From Polyangiaceae bacterium (GTDB taxonomy: Bacteria; Myxococcota_A; Polyangia; Polyangiales; Polyangiaceae), in NCBI GenBank assembly GCA_022842465.1, contig JALHPN010000007.1, positions 26,285 through 90,284 on the forward strand: DNA of 64,000 bases, written 5' to 3'. Position 1 is the first letter of the stretch; each line of letters begins with the position of its first letter. The notes under the pieces are model-generated. The model ran no database searches. It was given only the letters and a program-made list of their open reading frames with translations, and was not told the origin of the DNA. The translations under genes and the position numbers were made by a program. Of the stretch, positions 1 to 9,000 are shown in pieces.

Positions 1-219
1 GCCCGGCAGGGTCCGAGGCACGTCGTAGGTGACCCGCGCTCCGTGAACCATCGGCGAGAAGGGTAGCATCCGACGAAGCCACGAGCACGACGTGGGCCAT
101 CAGCTCGCCCGTGGAGATTCGAGGACTTTCCGGGTGAGGACGCCGGCCTCGCTCGATTCCGCCTGGCCTGGGCCAAAGCGCCGGGTGGAGGAACGCCACG
201 CGCGCGGAGGTCGTCGAAG

Positions 220-831
220 CTATCTCCGCATCTCCTTCTCGGCACGTGTCAGTGACGAGAGGAACGCCGACCGGGCGAAGATCCGCTCCGCATATGCCAG
301 GACTGGCGCTCTCGTAGAGAGATCGATGCGGTAGTGGTCGAGGCGCCAGAGGAGCGGGGCGATCGCGAGGTCGAGCATGGATAGCTCGTCGCCGAGGACG
401 AACGTGTTCCTCGAGAAGACAGCGCCGAGCGTCGTCAGGCCCTCACGGATCTGCGATCGAGCCGTCTCGCGCGCCTCCGCAGAGGACGTCGCGTCCGACC
501 TCCCCTCGAGCACGCGAACACCCCCGAACAGCTCCCGCTCGAACCCGAAGAGGAAGTGCCGCGCTCTGGCGCGCGCCGCCGGGTCTTCCGGCATCAGCTT
601 CGGAGGCGGGCAGCGCTCGTCGAGGTACTCCATGATGATGTGCGACTCGGAGAGGACGAGGTCATCGTCGATGAGAACGGGCACCTCGTTCAAAGGGTTC
701 AAGAGCCCGAGGTCCTCGGGCGGCTCACGCAGATCGACGTCGTGAAGCTCGAATTCGAGCCCCTTCTCGCTGAGCATGAAGCGGCACCGATGTGACCAGG
801 GGCAGGTCGACGCGGAGTAGAGCTGGATCAT
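220..831 (-). CDS. Glutathione S-transferase family protein (SspA-like)
   Basis: N-terminal thioredoxin-fold signature MIQLYSASTCPWSHRCRFMLSEKGLEFELHDVDL, ...NEVPVLIDDDLVLSESHIIMEYLDE, typical of GST/SspA proteins. Confidence 0.85.
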   Translation of the reverse strand: MIQLYSASTCPWSHRCRFMLSEKGLEFELHDVDLREPPEDLGLLNPLNEVPVLIDDDLVLSESHIIMEYLDERCPPPKLMPEDPAARARARHFLFGFERELFGGVRVLEGRSDATSSAEARETARSQIREGLTTLGAVFSRNTFVLGDELSMLDLAIAPLLWRLDHYRIDLSTRAPVLAYAERIFARSAFLSSLTRAEKEMRR

Positions 832-882
832 CTCGCAGGCCGTTCAGAGTTCGTAGCATCGGAGAGGCTAGGGCGCGTGGTC

Positions 883-2001
883 TCATGGACGCGGGAGGGC
901 GGCGCTCTCGAAGGACCAGCCGCGCGGGTTCTCTTCGAACCAGAAGGCGCGGCCCGGCGAGGCGCGCACGCTCGACACGGTGCGACCGCGGACGTCGGCG
1001 AGCTTCACTGGCGCGCCGCCCGCAAGGGGGAACGCGTAGATCGCGTGAGCGCCCTCGAACGACGCGCACACGCGGACGAGGAACGCGGGCGTCGTGGCCG
1101 TGCCCTCGTGGAGCTCACGACCGTCCGAGCCTTCGTCGCAGCGCGCGAGGCTCGCGTCGTCCATGGCGTCGAGGATCGCGTCGACCCGCGTGACCTCGCG
1201 CGTCGTTGGATCGATCCGCCAGGCGCGGCTCGGCCCGAGCGCGAGGATCGCGCCGCCCGAAGCGGCGAGGGAGCGGACGTCGTCACGGAGCTCGACGGTG
1301 CTCGTCTGCTTAGTGGTCGGATCGTACACGGAGACCACGTTCGGCCGTGAGACGAGCCGGAACCAGAGCCGCCCCGAGGCGAGCACGAGATCGTGCGGTG
1401 AGCCCGAGCTGCTCGCGACCCGCTCGACCGACGGCTCCTCGCCGGACGGCGCGAGGACGCGGACGAGCGCGTCGCTCCCGACCACGTAGACCTCGCGCTC
1501 CGACACGACGAGCGCCCGGCCACGCACCGGCAGGGTGAGCACCTTCTCGGCGCCGGCCGACGCGGCGTTCGACGTCGCGCGCACGCGCCAGAGCTCGGAC
1601 GTGGCGCCTTCGGGCTCCTCCTGCGTGAAGTAGAGCGCGCCGTCGACCACCTGGAGCGAGCCCTGGTCCACGCCGCGACGCTCGACGACGAGGCGCGGCG
1701 GCGCGGACGCGGGCGCGACGTAGATGCCCGGGGTCCGTGACGGGAAGCCGCTCGCGTCGTCCGGCGATCGGACGAACGCGGTCTCGCCCCACACGGCGTA
1801 GAGGCGCCGGTGCGGCTCGAACGCGTGGTACGGGATCTCCGGGAAGTCGGAGACGAGCGCGCCGTCGCCGGTGCCGGGCGCGTCGTCGTCCGAGGCCGAC
1901 GCCGCGCTGCACCCGCCCGCGATCATCGCCACGACGAGGAGCGCGAGACAGGGCGACGCGGAGGATCGTGAGGCGAGCATGTGCGTGGCGTGGCGGAGCA
2001 C
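883..2001 (-). CDS. Putative lipoprotein, beta-propeller-like repeats, unknown function
   Basis: Signal peptide with lipobox-like LVVAMIAGGC; repeated VVDGALYFTQ / LVLASGRLWFRL type blades. Confidence 0.65.
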   Translation of the reverse strand: MLRHATHMLASRSSASPCLALLVVAMIAGGCSAASASDDDAPGTGDGALVSDFPEIPYHAFEPHRRLYAVWGETAFVRSPDDASGFPSRTPGIYVAPASAPPRLVVERRGVDQGSLQVVDGALYFTQEEPEGATSELWRVRATSNAASAGAEKVLTLPVRGRALVVSEREVYVVGSDALVRVLAPSGEEPSVERVASSSGSPHDLVLASGRLWFRLVSRPNVVSVYDPTTKQTSTVELRDDVRSLAASGGAILALGPSRAWRIDPTTREVTRVDAILDAMDDASLARCDEGSDGRELHEGTATTPAFLVRVCASFEGAHAIYAFPLAGGAPVKLADVRGRTVSSVRASPGRAFWFEENPRGWSFESAALPRP

Positions 2002-2143
2002 GCGGCGTGCCCGACGGGATCGGCGGCGTTCCGCACGGTTGCGGAGTCCGCGCGCCGCCGACGGGCGAGGGCTGGGGGACGACCCGTCCTGGTCACGACG
2101 GCACCACGAAGAAGAGATCGCCGCGCCGAGTCTCCGACCTCGC

Positions 2144-2890
2144 TCAGTTCAGCTGGTAGCGGTCGTGGAACATCGTCGGGTGATTCGAGGCGTCGCCGTC
2201 GAACTCCATCTTCACGTAGATGTCCTTCTTGGTCGTCAGCGTGATCACGACGGGGCTGCCCGTACGCGCCACGAGGTCGCGACGCACGCCGTCGACGCTG
2301 ACGCGAATCGGCTTGGCGATCGCCTCGTGGTCCGACTGGCGCCGCAAGTAGATCGAAACCGTGCCGAACTTCGGGCCGCCGTGAGCGTCGAGCGCTCCGT
2401 AGTGGTAGGTCGCGTCGAACTCGGTGTTGGCCTTCGCGATCTGGCACGGGGCGTCGTCGCTCGCGGCCCCGTTCTCGTCGTCACCGGCATACGCGGCCGT
2501 GAGCGTGTACTCTGCCTGCGCGTACTCCGGGAACTTCCACGACAGCGTCGCCTTGCCTTGCGCGTTGGTCGTCCCGTTGCCGATCGCGAGGACAGGCGCG
2601 CCGTCCTTCGAGAGCTTGAAGCTCACGGGTTTGCCCGCGAGCCCCTGGTCGCTGCTACCGAGGGTGAGCGTCGCCTCGAGGACCCGCGTCTCGCCCACGG
2701 TCGCGAGGACGTTCTTCGTCGTCATCTTCACGAAGCGCCGCGTCTTCGGCGCTTCGACCTTCTGGATGGGGATCGGCTTCCGGGGTACGGGCTGCGCCCC
2801 ACCCGACACGGCGGGAGCGGCCTGGCTCGCGATCGGCGCGAAGGAGAAGGCCGCGGTCAGCGTGGCCAGACAGACGAGACGCTTGATCAT
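2144..2890 (-). CDS. Secreted protein with Ig-like/bacterial repeat domain
   Basis: Start at internal Met (MIKRLVCLATLTAAFSFAPIASQAAP signal peptide) inside the longer ORF; LGSSDQGLAGKPVSFKLSKDGAPV...GTTNAQGKATLSW is typical of Big/Ig-like domains. Confidence 0.7.
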   Translation of the reverse strand: MIKRLVCLATLTAAFSFAPIASQAAPAVSGGAQPVPRKPIPIQKVEAPKTRRFVKMTTKNVLATVGETRVLEATLTLGSSDQGLAGKPVSFKLSKDGAPVLAIGNGTTNAQGKATLSWKFPEYAQAEYTLTAAYAGDDENGAASDDAPCQIAKANTEFDATYHYGALDAHGGPKFGTVSIYLRRQSDHEAIAKPIRVSVDGVRRDLVARTGSPVVITLTTKKDIYVKMEFDGDASNHPTMFHDRYQLN

Positions 2891-2949
2891 GGAACCTGTA
2901 CGTGGTGGCGGAGGAGGACGTCGCGTCGAGCCGCGACGAAGAGCGCGAG

Positions 2950-3652
2950 CTACGGCAGCGGGGCGCCGAGCTGGGGGCTGTTCCGGAGGTAGTCGAGGAG
3001 CATCCGCCCCTCGGGCGTGAAGCGCCAGCTCGGGTTGCCGCGCGGCATGATCCCTTGCGAGACCTTCGCCAGCATGATCGCCCGCCGCGCCTTCACCTTC
3101 GCAGCCGTGTCGAAGAGGCCCGTGTGGCACCGACCGCAGGCGCTCGCGAGGATCGGCTTCACCTTCGCGAACGTGGGAACGGGGCCCGCGTCCGGGGAGC
3201 GACCGGTGTCGATCGGCGTCGTCGACGTGCACGCGAGCGGGACGTCGACAGCGCCTGGTCCGCGACGAAGCACGGCGGCGTAGCCGCTTCCGGTGGTCGT
3301 GCGCTCGACGTCGATCACGTAGCGGCCCGGATGCACCGACTGCGGGCGCTCGAGGCACGTGAAGGCGCGCGTGCCCGCATCGCTCGGACCGGGAGGGTCC
3401 TCGCAGTCGAACGCCGTGACGTCGGCCCACTCGAGCAGCGTGCCGGCGAGCCCCCCACCCGCGTCCGTCTTCTCGGTCTTGAAGAAGAGGGCAGGACCAC
3501 GGCACTCGAGGACCGCCGCGGTGAGGTCGTCCTCGAGGGTCGCGCCCTCGACGCCGACGCCGTCCTCGCCCGGGTCGCTGCCCGTGCAGGCGGCGAGCGC
3601 GGCGGCCCCCAGGAGCAGGGCCGAGCCGAGGAGGGCGGGGAGCGCGCGCATC
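2950..3652 (-). CDS. Putative lipoprotein with c-type haem-binding motif (CGRCH)
   Basis: Signal/lipobox MRALPALLGSALLLGAAALAACTG; single CxxCH (ILASACGRCHTGLFD) near the C-terminus. Start chosen at internal Met of ORF 2950..3687. Confidence 0.65.
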
Positions 3653-3662
3653 GGGAGCGGGT

Positions 3663-3884
3663 ATGACACATACCCACACGGGCGCAAGTCGGGAGATCCA
3701 GGCGGCGTTGGACGTCGCCGTGCAGTTGCTCGTCGCCGTGCGCGAGGCAGGCATTCGCGACGCCAAGCTGCGGGACGAGAGCTTGCGGGCGGCCAAGTCC
3801 GTCTGCTGCAACGTCGCCGAGGGCGCGGGCCGCGTCTCCGAGGCCGACAAGGCGCGGGCCTTCACCATCGCGCGGGCCGAGGCC
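3663..3884 (+). pseudogene. Truncated four-helix-bundle protein (S23 / 23S rRNA intervening-sequence protein family-like)
   Basis: LRDESLRAAKSVCCNVAEGAGRVSEADKARAFTIARAEA matches the family core pattern (RAA.SV..NIAEGAGR.S..D..RF..IArGea.E); recognisable similarity stops at about codon 74 and the frame then reads low-complexity sequence. Confidence 0.55.
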
Positions 3885-3947
3885 CCCCAGGCGTTCGCGG
3901 GTTCGGGGCTTGGGCTCGGGTTCGGGAGCGGCGGCCACAGCGGCGAA

Positions 3948-4190
3948 GGCCCGGAGGCTCTCTCTCCAAGCGAAAAGGGCGCGAGCGGAGCGTGGATGCT
4001 CGGAAAGACCTGGCGAGGGGCTGACCTACTCGGGGGCCCCAAACCGCGTCCCCCGGTGGGAACGCCTCGACAGGTCCCTGGCACGCCCTCCCGGCCGCTC
4101 GAAATGGTTTGGGGGGGAGGCCCCGCCGAAACGACCCCCGCGATCGGCAAGACCGCGCCCCCATCGCGCAGGAGAGAGAGCCTCCGGGCC
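3948..4190. repeat. Nested inverted-repeat element (perfect 20-bp outer arms, inner 9-bp arms)
   Basis: ggcccggaggctctctctcc (3948-3967) is the exact reverse complement of ggagagagagcctccgggcc (4171-4190); ccccaaacc (4037-4045) pairs with ggtttgggg (4106-4114). Confidence 0.75.
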
Positions 4191-4207
4191 GCAGCCGCCC
4201 CCCGTGC

Positions 4208-6913
4208 TCACCGCCCGTCCGTCTCCTCGAGCTGCGCCAGCGCCACCGCCAGCGCATCCTTCGCACGCTCCAGCGAGCCCTTGTCGCCCTCGATCTTCGT
4301 GAGCGCCTTGTCGAGCCGGCTCGTCTGCGTGACGAGGTGCGTCCGCGTCTCGTCGAGCGCCGCCTTCGTCGCCGCGAGGTCCGCCTCGAGGACGACGCTC
4401 CGGTCCCGCGTCGCCGCGAGCTCCTTCTCGTTCCGGTTCTTCTGCTCGATCAGGCTCGCGAGATGCGACTCGAGCTCGACGACCTTCGCGTCGCGCTCGG
4501 CGAGCGCCGCGCGCGTCGTCGCGAGATCTTCCTCGAGCGCCGCGAGCCGAGCGCTCGCCGCGGCGGCCGAAGCGGACGTCGTGCTCTCGAGGTGCGCGTA
4601 GCGCGCGTCCGCTTCCTGCTTCGTCCGTGCGAGCTCGGTCTCGGCGTCGGACTTCGTGCGCGCGAGCTCCTCGCTCGCGGCCTGCTTCGTGGCGGCGAGC
4701 TCCGCGGCCGCCGCGTCGCGGACGCTCGCGAGCTCGGAGGCCGCCTGCGCCTCGAGCGCCGCGATCTTCGCGTCGCGATCCGACTGCATCGCGGCGAGGC
4801 GCTGATCGCGATCGGCCTCCGCCGCCGACACGCGCGCGTCGCGATCGGCCTCGGCCGCCGACACGCGCGCGTCGCGGTCGGCCTCGGCTGCGGCGACCTT
4901 GGCGTCACGATCGGCCTCGAGCTCGGCGCGAAGGGTGGCGAGCGCTTCTTCCTGACGCGCGGCGGCGGCGGCGAGCTCGTCTTCGCGCCGCTTCTCGGCC
5001 TCGGCGAGCTTCGCCTGGTGATCGGCGCGGGTGCGTCCGAGCTCGTCCTGGTGGGCGCGGTGGAGGGAGGCGAGCTTGCCGTCGCTCTCGGCCTTCAGCT
5101 CCGCCTCGCGAGAGCGGACGGCCTGCGCGCGGGCCTCGTCGGCGGCCACGGCTGCCTCCTCGAGGGCGCGCGCCTTGTCGGCAGCCGCCGCCTCGAGCTC
5201 GCTGATGCGGCGGGCCTCGGCGGCCGAGAGCTCGTTCGCGCGGCGCGACTCGAGCTCGGCGACCTCGCTCGAGCGGCGCGCTTCCGCCGCCTCCGCCTCG
5301 CCGGCGCGGCGCTGCTCGAGCGCGCCGAGCTGGGTCGTCCGCAGGTCTTCGGCCTCGGCGAGCTCGCGACTGAGGCGCGCCTCGACGGCCTCGACCTCGC
5401 TCGCGCGGCGCGCTTCGGCCGCCTCGAGCTCGCTCGTACGGCGCGCTTCGGCCGCCTCGAGCTCGCTCGCGCGGCGCGCTTCGGCCTCGGCGAGGGCGCT
5501 CGCGTGGGCGGCGCGCTCGGTCTCGAAGGCCTGCGCGTGCTCGTCGCGGAGGGCGGCCATCTCGCCGTCCTTCCGCGCGAGCTCGGAGGCCTGGCGCTCC
5601 TTCGCCTCCGCGAGCTCCTTCGTGCGTGCGTCGGCCTCCTGCTGCGCGCGCTCGGCGCGGCGCTTGAAGTCGTCGCCGGCCTTCTTGGCCTGCTCCTTGT
5701 CGGCCTGGAGCGAGTCGAGGCGCTCGCGCTGCTCGGCGAGGGCGCGCTCGTGCTCGAGGACCTTGTCGTCGAGCTCGGACTTCTGACGCTCGAGCGCGAG
5801 GGAGCGGTCCCTCACCTCGACGATCTCCTTGTCCTTCTTCGAGAAACCTTCCTTGAGGGAGAGGATCTCCTTGTCCTTCTTGTTGAGCGCCTCGCGGAGA
5901 TCGAGGAACTCGCGGCTCGACACCCCACCGGGCTTCGCGGCCGGGGCGGCCGCCGCGCGCGCGCGGAGCTCTTCGACCTCCTGCCGGAGGCGCTCGAGCT
6001 CGTCGTTCGTGTCGTCGTTCGGACCGGTCTGCGCGGCCTGCGCGGCGGCGTTCTCCGCCTCCTCCGCGCGCCGCCTCGCCTGCGCGACGTCGCCCTCGGC
6101 GCGTTCGATCGCACCCTCGGCGTGCGCGAGCGCCTCTTCGAGCTCGCGGACGCGGGCGCGGGCGCTCTCGGCTTCGCGCTCGAGCGCCTCGGTGCGGGCG
6201 CTGTCGACGAGCGACATCGGCATCGCCGACGCCGGGTCGAGCCCGGCGAGCATGGCCTGCCCGGTCGGACCCGAGCTCGAGCGCGACGGGCGCTCGCTCC
6301 GCCTCGGCGGCGGCTCGCTCTGGAGCGCGGCGGAGAGGGCCGCCTCGATCGACTGGTGCCCGTTGCCGTTCGCGTGCTCGAGCATGCTCTCGCCGGCGGG
6401 GGGCGGCCGCGACGCCATCTCCTCGATGACGATCTCGTCCTCGTCCCTGCTCGGCTGGACGGCCTGCGTCGCGGCAAGGTCTCCCTGGTGGACCTCGGTG
6501 ACCATCCCGGGCCCGTCGTCGATCGACGCCGCGTCGCCGCCGAGCGCGACGAACGGGGTGATGCGCGCGAGGAGGTCGCCGAACGCGATCGGCTTGTGGA
6601 CGTAGTCCTCGGCGCGGGTGCGGAGCTTCCGGTGCTGCTCGAAGGTCTCGTCGCTCGACTCGCTCGACATGATGACGAGCGGCACGTCCTTCAGCGCGGG
6701 ATCCTTCTTCAGCTTGTTGCAGACCGAGAAGCCGTTCATGCGCGGCAGCTCGATCGACAGCAGGATCAGCTCCGGCGGGTCCGCCGACGCTTGCTGGAGG
6801 CCGGCGTTGCCGTCGTCGACGACCGTGACGATGCAACCGAGCTTCTGCAGCTCGCGGTTGAGCTCGCCCGCGAACGCGGCGTCGCTCTCGAACACGAGAA
6901 CCTTCTGCCCCAT
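4208..6913 (-). CDS. FrzS-like protein: atypical receiver domain plus long coiled coil
   Basis: N-term MGQKVLVFESDAAFAGELNRELQKLGCIVTVVDDGN...LILLSIELPRMNGFSVCNKLKKDPALKDVPLVIMSSE..FEQHRKLRTRAEDYVHKP resembles M. xanthus FrzS; the rest is Ala/Glu/Arg-rich coiled coil. Start placed at MGQKV rather than the ORF start 7018. Confidence 0.75.
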   Translation of the reverse strand: MGQKVLVFESDAAFAGELNRELQKLGCIVTVVDDGNAGLQQASADPPELILLSIELPRMNGFSVCNKLKKDPALKDVPLVIMSSESSDETFEQHRKLRTRAEDYVHKPIAFGDLLARITPFVALGGDAASIDDGPGMVTEVHQGDLAATQAVQPSRDEDEIVIEEMASRPPPAGESMLEHANGNGHQSIEAALSAALQSEPPPRRSERPSRSSSGPTGQAMLAGLDPASAMPMSLVDSARTEALEREAESARARVRELEEALAHAEGAIERAEGDVAQARRRAEEAENAAAQAAQTGPNDDTNDELERLRQEVEELRARAAAAPAAKPGGVSSREFLDLREALNKKDKEILSLKEGFSKKDKEIVEVRDRSLALERQKSELDDKVLEHERALAEQRERLDSLQADKEQAKKAGDDFKRRAERAQQEADARTKELAEAKERQASELARKDGEMAALRDEHAQAFETERAAHASALAEAEARRASELEAAEARRTSELEAAEARRASEVEAVEARLSRELAEAEDLRTTQLGALEQRRAGEAEAAEARRSSEVAELESRRANELSAAEARRISELEAAAADKARALEEAAVAADEARAQAVRSREAELKAESDGKLASLHRAHQDELGRTRADHQAKLAEAEKRREDELAAAAARQEEALATLRAELEADRDAKVAAAEADRDARVSAAEADRDARVSAAEADRDQRLAAMQSDRDAKIAALEAQAASELASVRDAAAAELAATKQAASEELARTKSDAETELARTKQEADARYAHLESTTSASAAAASARLAALEEDLATTRAALAERDAKVVELESHLASLIEQKNRNEKELAATRDRSVVLEADLAATKAALDETRTHLVTQTSRLDKALTKIEGDKGSLERAKDALAVALAQLEETDGR
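4836..4901 (-). repeat. 33-bp tandem repeat, 2 units (11-aa coiled-coil repeat AEADRDARVSA)
   Basis: gcgtcgcgatcggcctcggccgccgacacgcgc followed by a diverged copy. Confidence 0.6.
5388..5486 (-). repeat. 33-bp tandem repeat, 3 units (11-aa repeat AEARRASELEA)
   Basis: Three near-identical copies of gcctcgagctcgctcgcgcggcgcgcttcggcc. Confidence 0.75.
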
Positions 6914-6953
6914 CGGGGAGGAGAATAGGTGGCCCCTCCTCCCGTGGGAACAG

Positions 6954-7640
6954 TTACCGCGTGTTCCGCGCGCGTTTCTCGTCGTGGCCGCTCGTTCCCG
7001 TCCGACGGTCCAGCTCACGCAGGACGTCGGCGAACGGGACGGCGCGGGAGCGGAGCGCCACCATCAGGTGGAAGAGCACGTCCGCGGCCTCGTTCGCGAC
7101 GCGGACTTCGTCCTCGCTCGCGATCGCGCGCGCAAGCTCGTCGGCTTCCTCGCGGAGCTTCGCGCCGATCTTCTCGGGCCCGCCGTCGTAGAGGCTCTTC
7201 GCGTAGCTCTTCTCGCCCGTCGCGGCCTTTCGCGCTTCGAGCACGGTCTCGAGCCGCGCGAGGAGCGTCGGGGCGGGCACCTCGTGGCTCACGGTCGTGA
7301 GCGCGCCGCCCTCGCCGCGGGCGAGCGTGCGGAAGAAACAGGTCGGTGCGCCAGTGTGACACGTCGGCCCGTTCGGGACGACGAGGTAGACGAGCGAGTC
7401 CTCGTCGCAGTCGACGAGCACCGATCGCACGTCGAGGACGTTGCCGCTCGTCTCGCCCTTCGTCCAGAGCGCGCCACGCGAGCGGCTGAAGAAGGTCGCG
7501 CGACCGGTCTCCATCGTCATCGCGACCGCTTCGGCAGTGGCGAAGGCGACCATGCGCACCTCACCGGTGAGCGCGTCCTGGGCGACGACGGGCAAGAGGC
7601 CACGCTCGTCGTAGCGCGCTTCGAAGGGAGTGGTGCTCAC
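6954..7640 (-). CDS. hisIE: Bifunctional phosphoribosyl-AMP cyclohydrolase / phosphoribosyl-ATP pyrophosphatase
   Basis: HisI motifs SRGALWTKGETSGN, DCDEDSLVYLV, GPTCHTGAPTCFF, followed by HisE-like SYAKSLYDGGPEKIGAKLREEADELARA. Confidence 0.9.
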   Translation of the reverse strand: MSTTPFEARYDERGLLPVVAQDALTGEVRMVAFATAEAVAMTMETGRATFFSRSRGALWTKGETSGNVLDVRSVLVDCDEDSLVYLVVPNGPTCHTGAPTCFFRTLARGEGGALTTVSHEVPAPTLLARLETVLEARKAATGEKSYAKSLYDGGPEKIGAKLREEADELARAIASEDEVRVANEAADVLFHLMVALRSRAVPFADVLRELDRRTGTSGHDEKRARNTR

Positions 7641-7644
7641 GGCG

Positions 7645-8628
7645 ATGTGCTACTCGAACGGGTCCGAGGACACCATCCCGATGATCCGCGCCGAGCTCGA
7701 GTTTGCGACGCCGAGGAAGCTGCCGAAGGCGAGCAGCGTGAAGGGTCGCGTCGTCGTGCTCGACGTGGCGTTCGCCTCGGAGGCGAGCGGGGGCGGCTTC
7801 GAGAAGATCACGAAGCCCTTCCTCGACGGTCTCGGCTCACGGCTCGCCGCGTGGGTCGATCACCATGATCACGCGCTCCACGCCGCCTACGCGTCCGATC
7901 CGCGCTTCGTGCTCGCGACGAAGGCTCAGCACGGCGCGTGCCCCGAGATGATCACGCCCGAGATCGTGGCGCGCACCGGGAAGATCGACACCATCGTCTG
8001 CCACACCGACTTCGACGGTCTGTGCAGCGCGGCGAAGTGGATGCGCGAAGGGGTCGAGCCGTACCCCGGCGCCGACGACGACGCGCGCGCGATCGACACG
8101 CGGATGGGGACGCCGAGCGCGACGGCCCGCCGCTTCGACCGGGCCATCCGCGCCCGGCCGCGCGACATCGGGCTCCTCGGCGTCGTCGTGCGACACCTCG
8201 CCTCTGGCCTCGCCGACGAGTCGCTGTGGCGACCGATCCTCGAAGCAGGCGCCGAGCTCGAGGCCGTCGAGAAGACGACGACGGAGCTCGCCCGCGACTA
8301 CCGGCGCATCCCGATCGGCAGGCCGACCCTGCCGACGTGCACGTCGGTCGCCTTCCTCGACGTGACCCGCAAGCACCCGCCGCAGGGGCGCACACGGTAC
8401 GACAAGACGATGCTCCTCCTGCTCGGGCAGGAGCGCGCGTCGATCGCCGTGCTCCTCGACGGCGAGACCCTGACGTTCGCCGCGCCGTTCGACAGCGGCA
8501 TCAACTTCCTGTCCTTGCTCGGACTTTCCGGGGGGATGCCCACCCTCGTCTCCGTGTCCGCGGAGCACCTCGAGGACGTCCTGACGAAGCTCGGTATGCC
8601 CCACGGCGACGTCTCGACGCTGCGGTGA
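7645..8628 (+). CDS. DHH-type phosphoesterase-like protein with apparently permuted motif order
   Basis: VVVLDVAF (motif II-like), AAWVDHHDH (DHH, motif III) and then IVCHTDFDGLCSAAKWM (motif I-like HxDxDG). Confidence 0.65.
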   Translation: MCYSNGSEDTIPMIRAELEFATPRKLPKASSVKGRVVVLDVAFASEASGGGFEKITKPFLDGLGSRLAAWVDHHDHALHAAYASDPRFVLATKAQHGACPEMITPEIVARTGKIDTIVCHTDFDGLCSAAKWMREGVEPYPGADDDARAIDTRMGTPSATARRFDRAIRARPRDIGLLGVVVRHLASGLADESLWRPILEAGAELEAVEKTTTELARDYRRIPIGRPTLPTCTSVAFLDVTRKHPPQGRTRYDKTMLLLLGQERASIAVLLDGETLTFAAPFDSGINFLSLLGLSGGMPTLVSVSAEHLEDVLTKLGMPHGDVSTLR

Positions 8629-9000
8629 CCACCCCCATCTGCGCGGTTGGGGCTCACCCCTGCGGGTAGGAGGCTTCAGGCAAGAGTGTGACATGGCGGT
8701 TTCTCCATGGAAACCGGTTGCTTCAAGGGTGCAATCAGCGTTGACCCCCCCTGCGGCCTCATGCTAGCTGCCTTCCAACGTTGCAATCCGGACGCGGCGG
8801 CGCGTTGCAGGGTCGCAAGGTAGGGGTCAGGGGCGGGGGCCGTGACGGCACCCATGCCCCCTTCGAAGAGGTGGGTGACTTCGATGGTTGCACGAGCGTG
8901 GGCTACGAGCCGGGTCCAGGACACGAAGACGTGGGAGCGAGCGTCGCAGCTCGGCCGTGGGACGCTGACGCAGAGTCACACCCACCGCGGCGTCGAGGAG

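Noticed and set aside
1-70. Possible start of a minus-strand gene (MLPFSPMVHGARVTYDVPRTLPG...) running off the left edge
   Set aside because: Only about 23 codons are visible and no family can be recognised; not enough to call.
4109-6928. 939-aa plus-strand ORF with LELGDLARAARFRRL-type repeats
   Set aside because: Antisense shadow of the repetitive FrzS-like coiled-coil gene; the repetition reflects that gene's 33-bp repeats.
8741-8769. ttgacc ... atgctagct promoter-like sequence upstream of the GNAT-like gene
   Set aside because: No acceptable -10 hexamer at 16-18 nt spacing; too weak to call.
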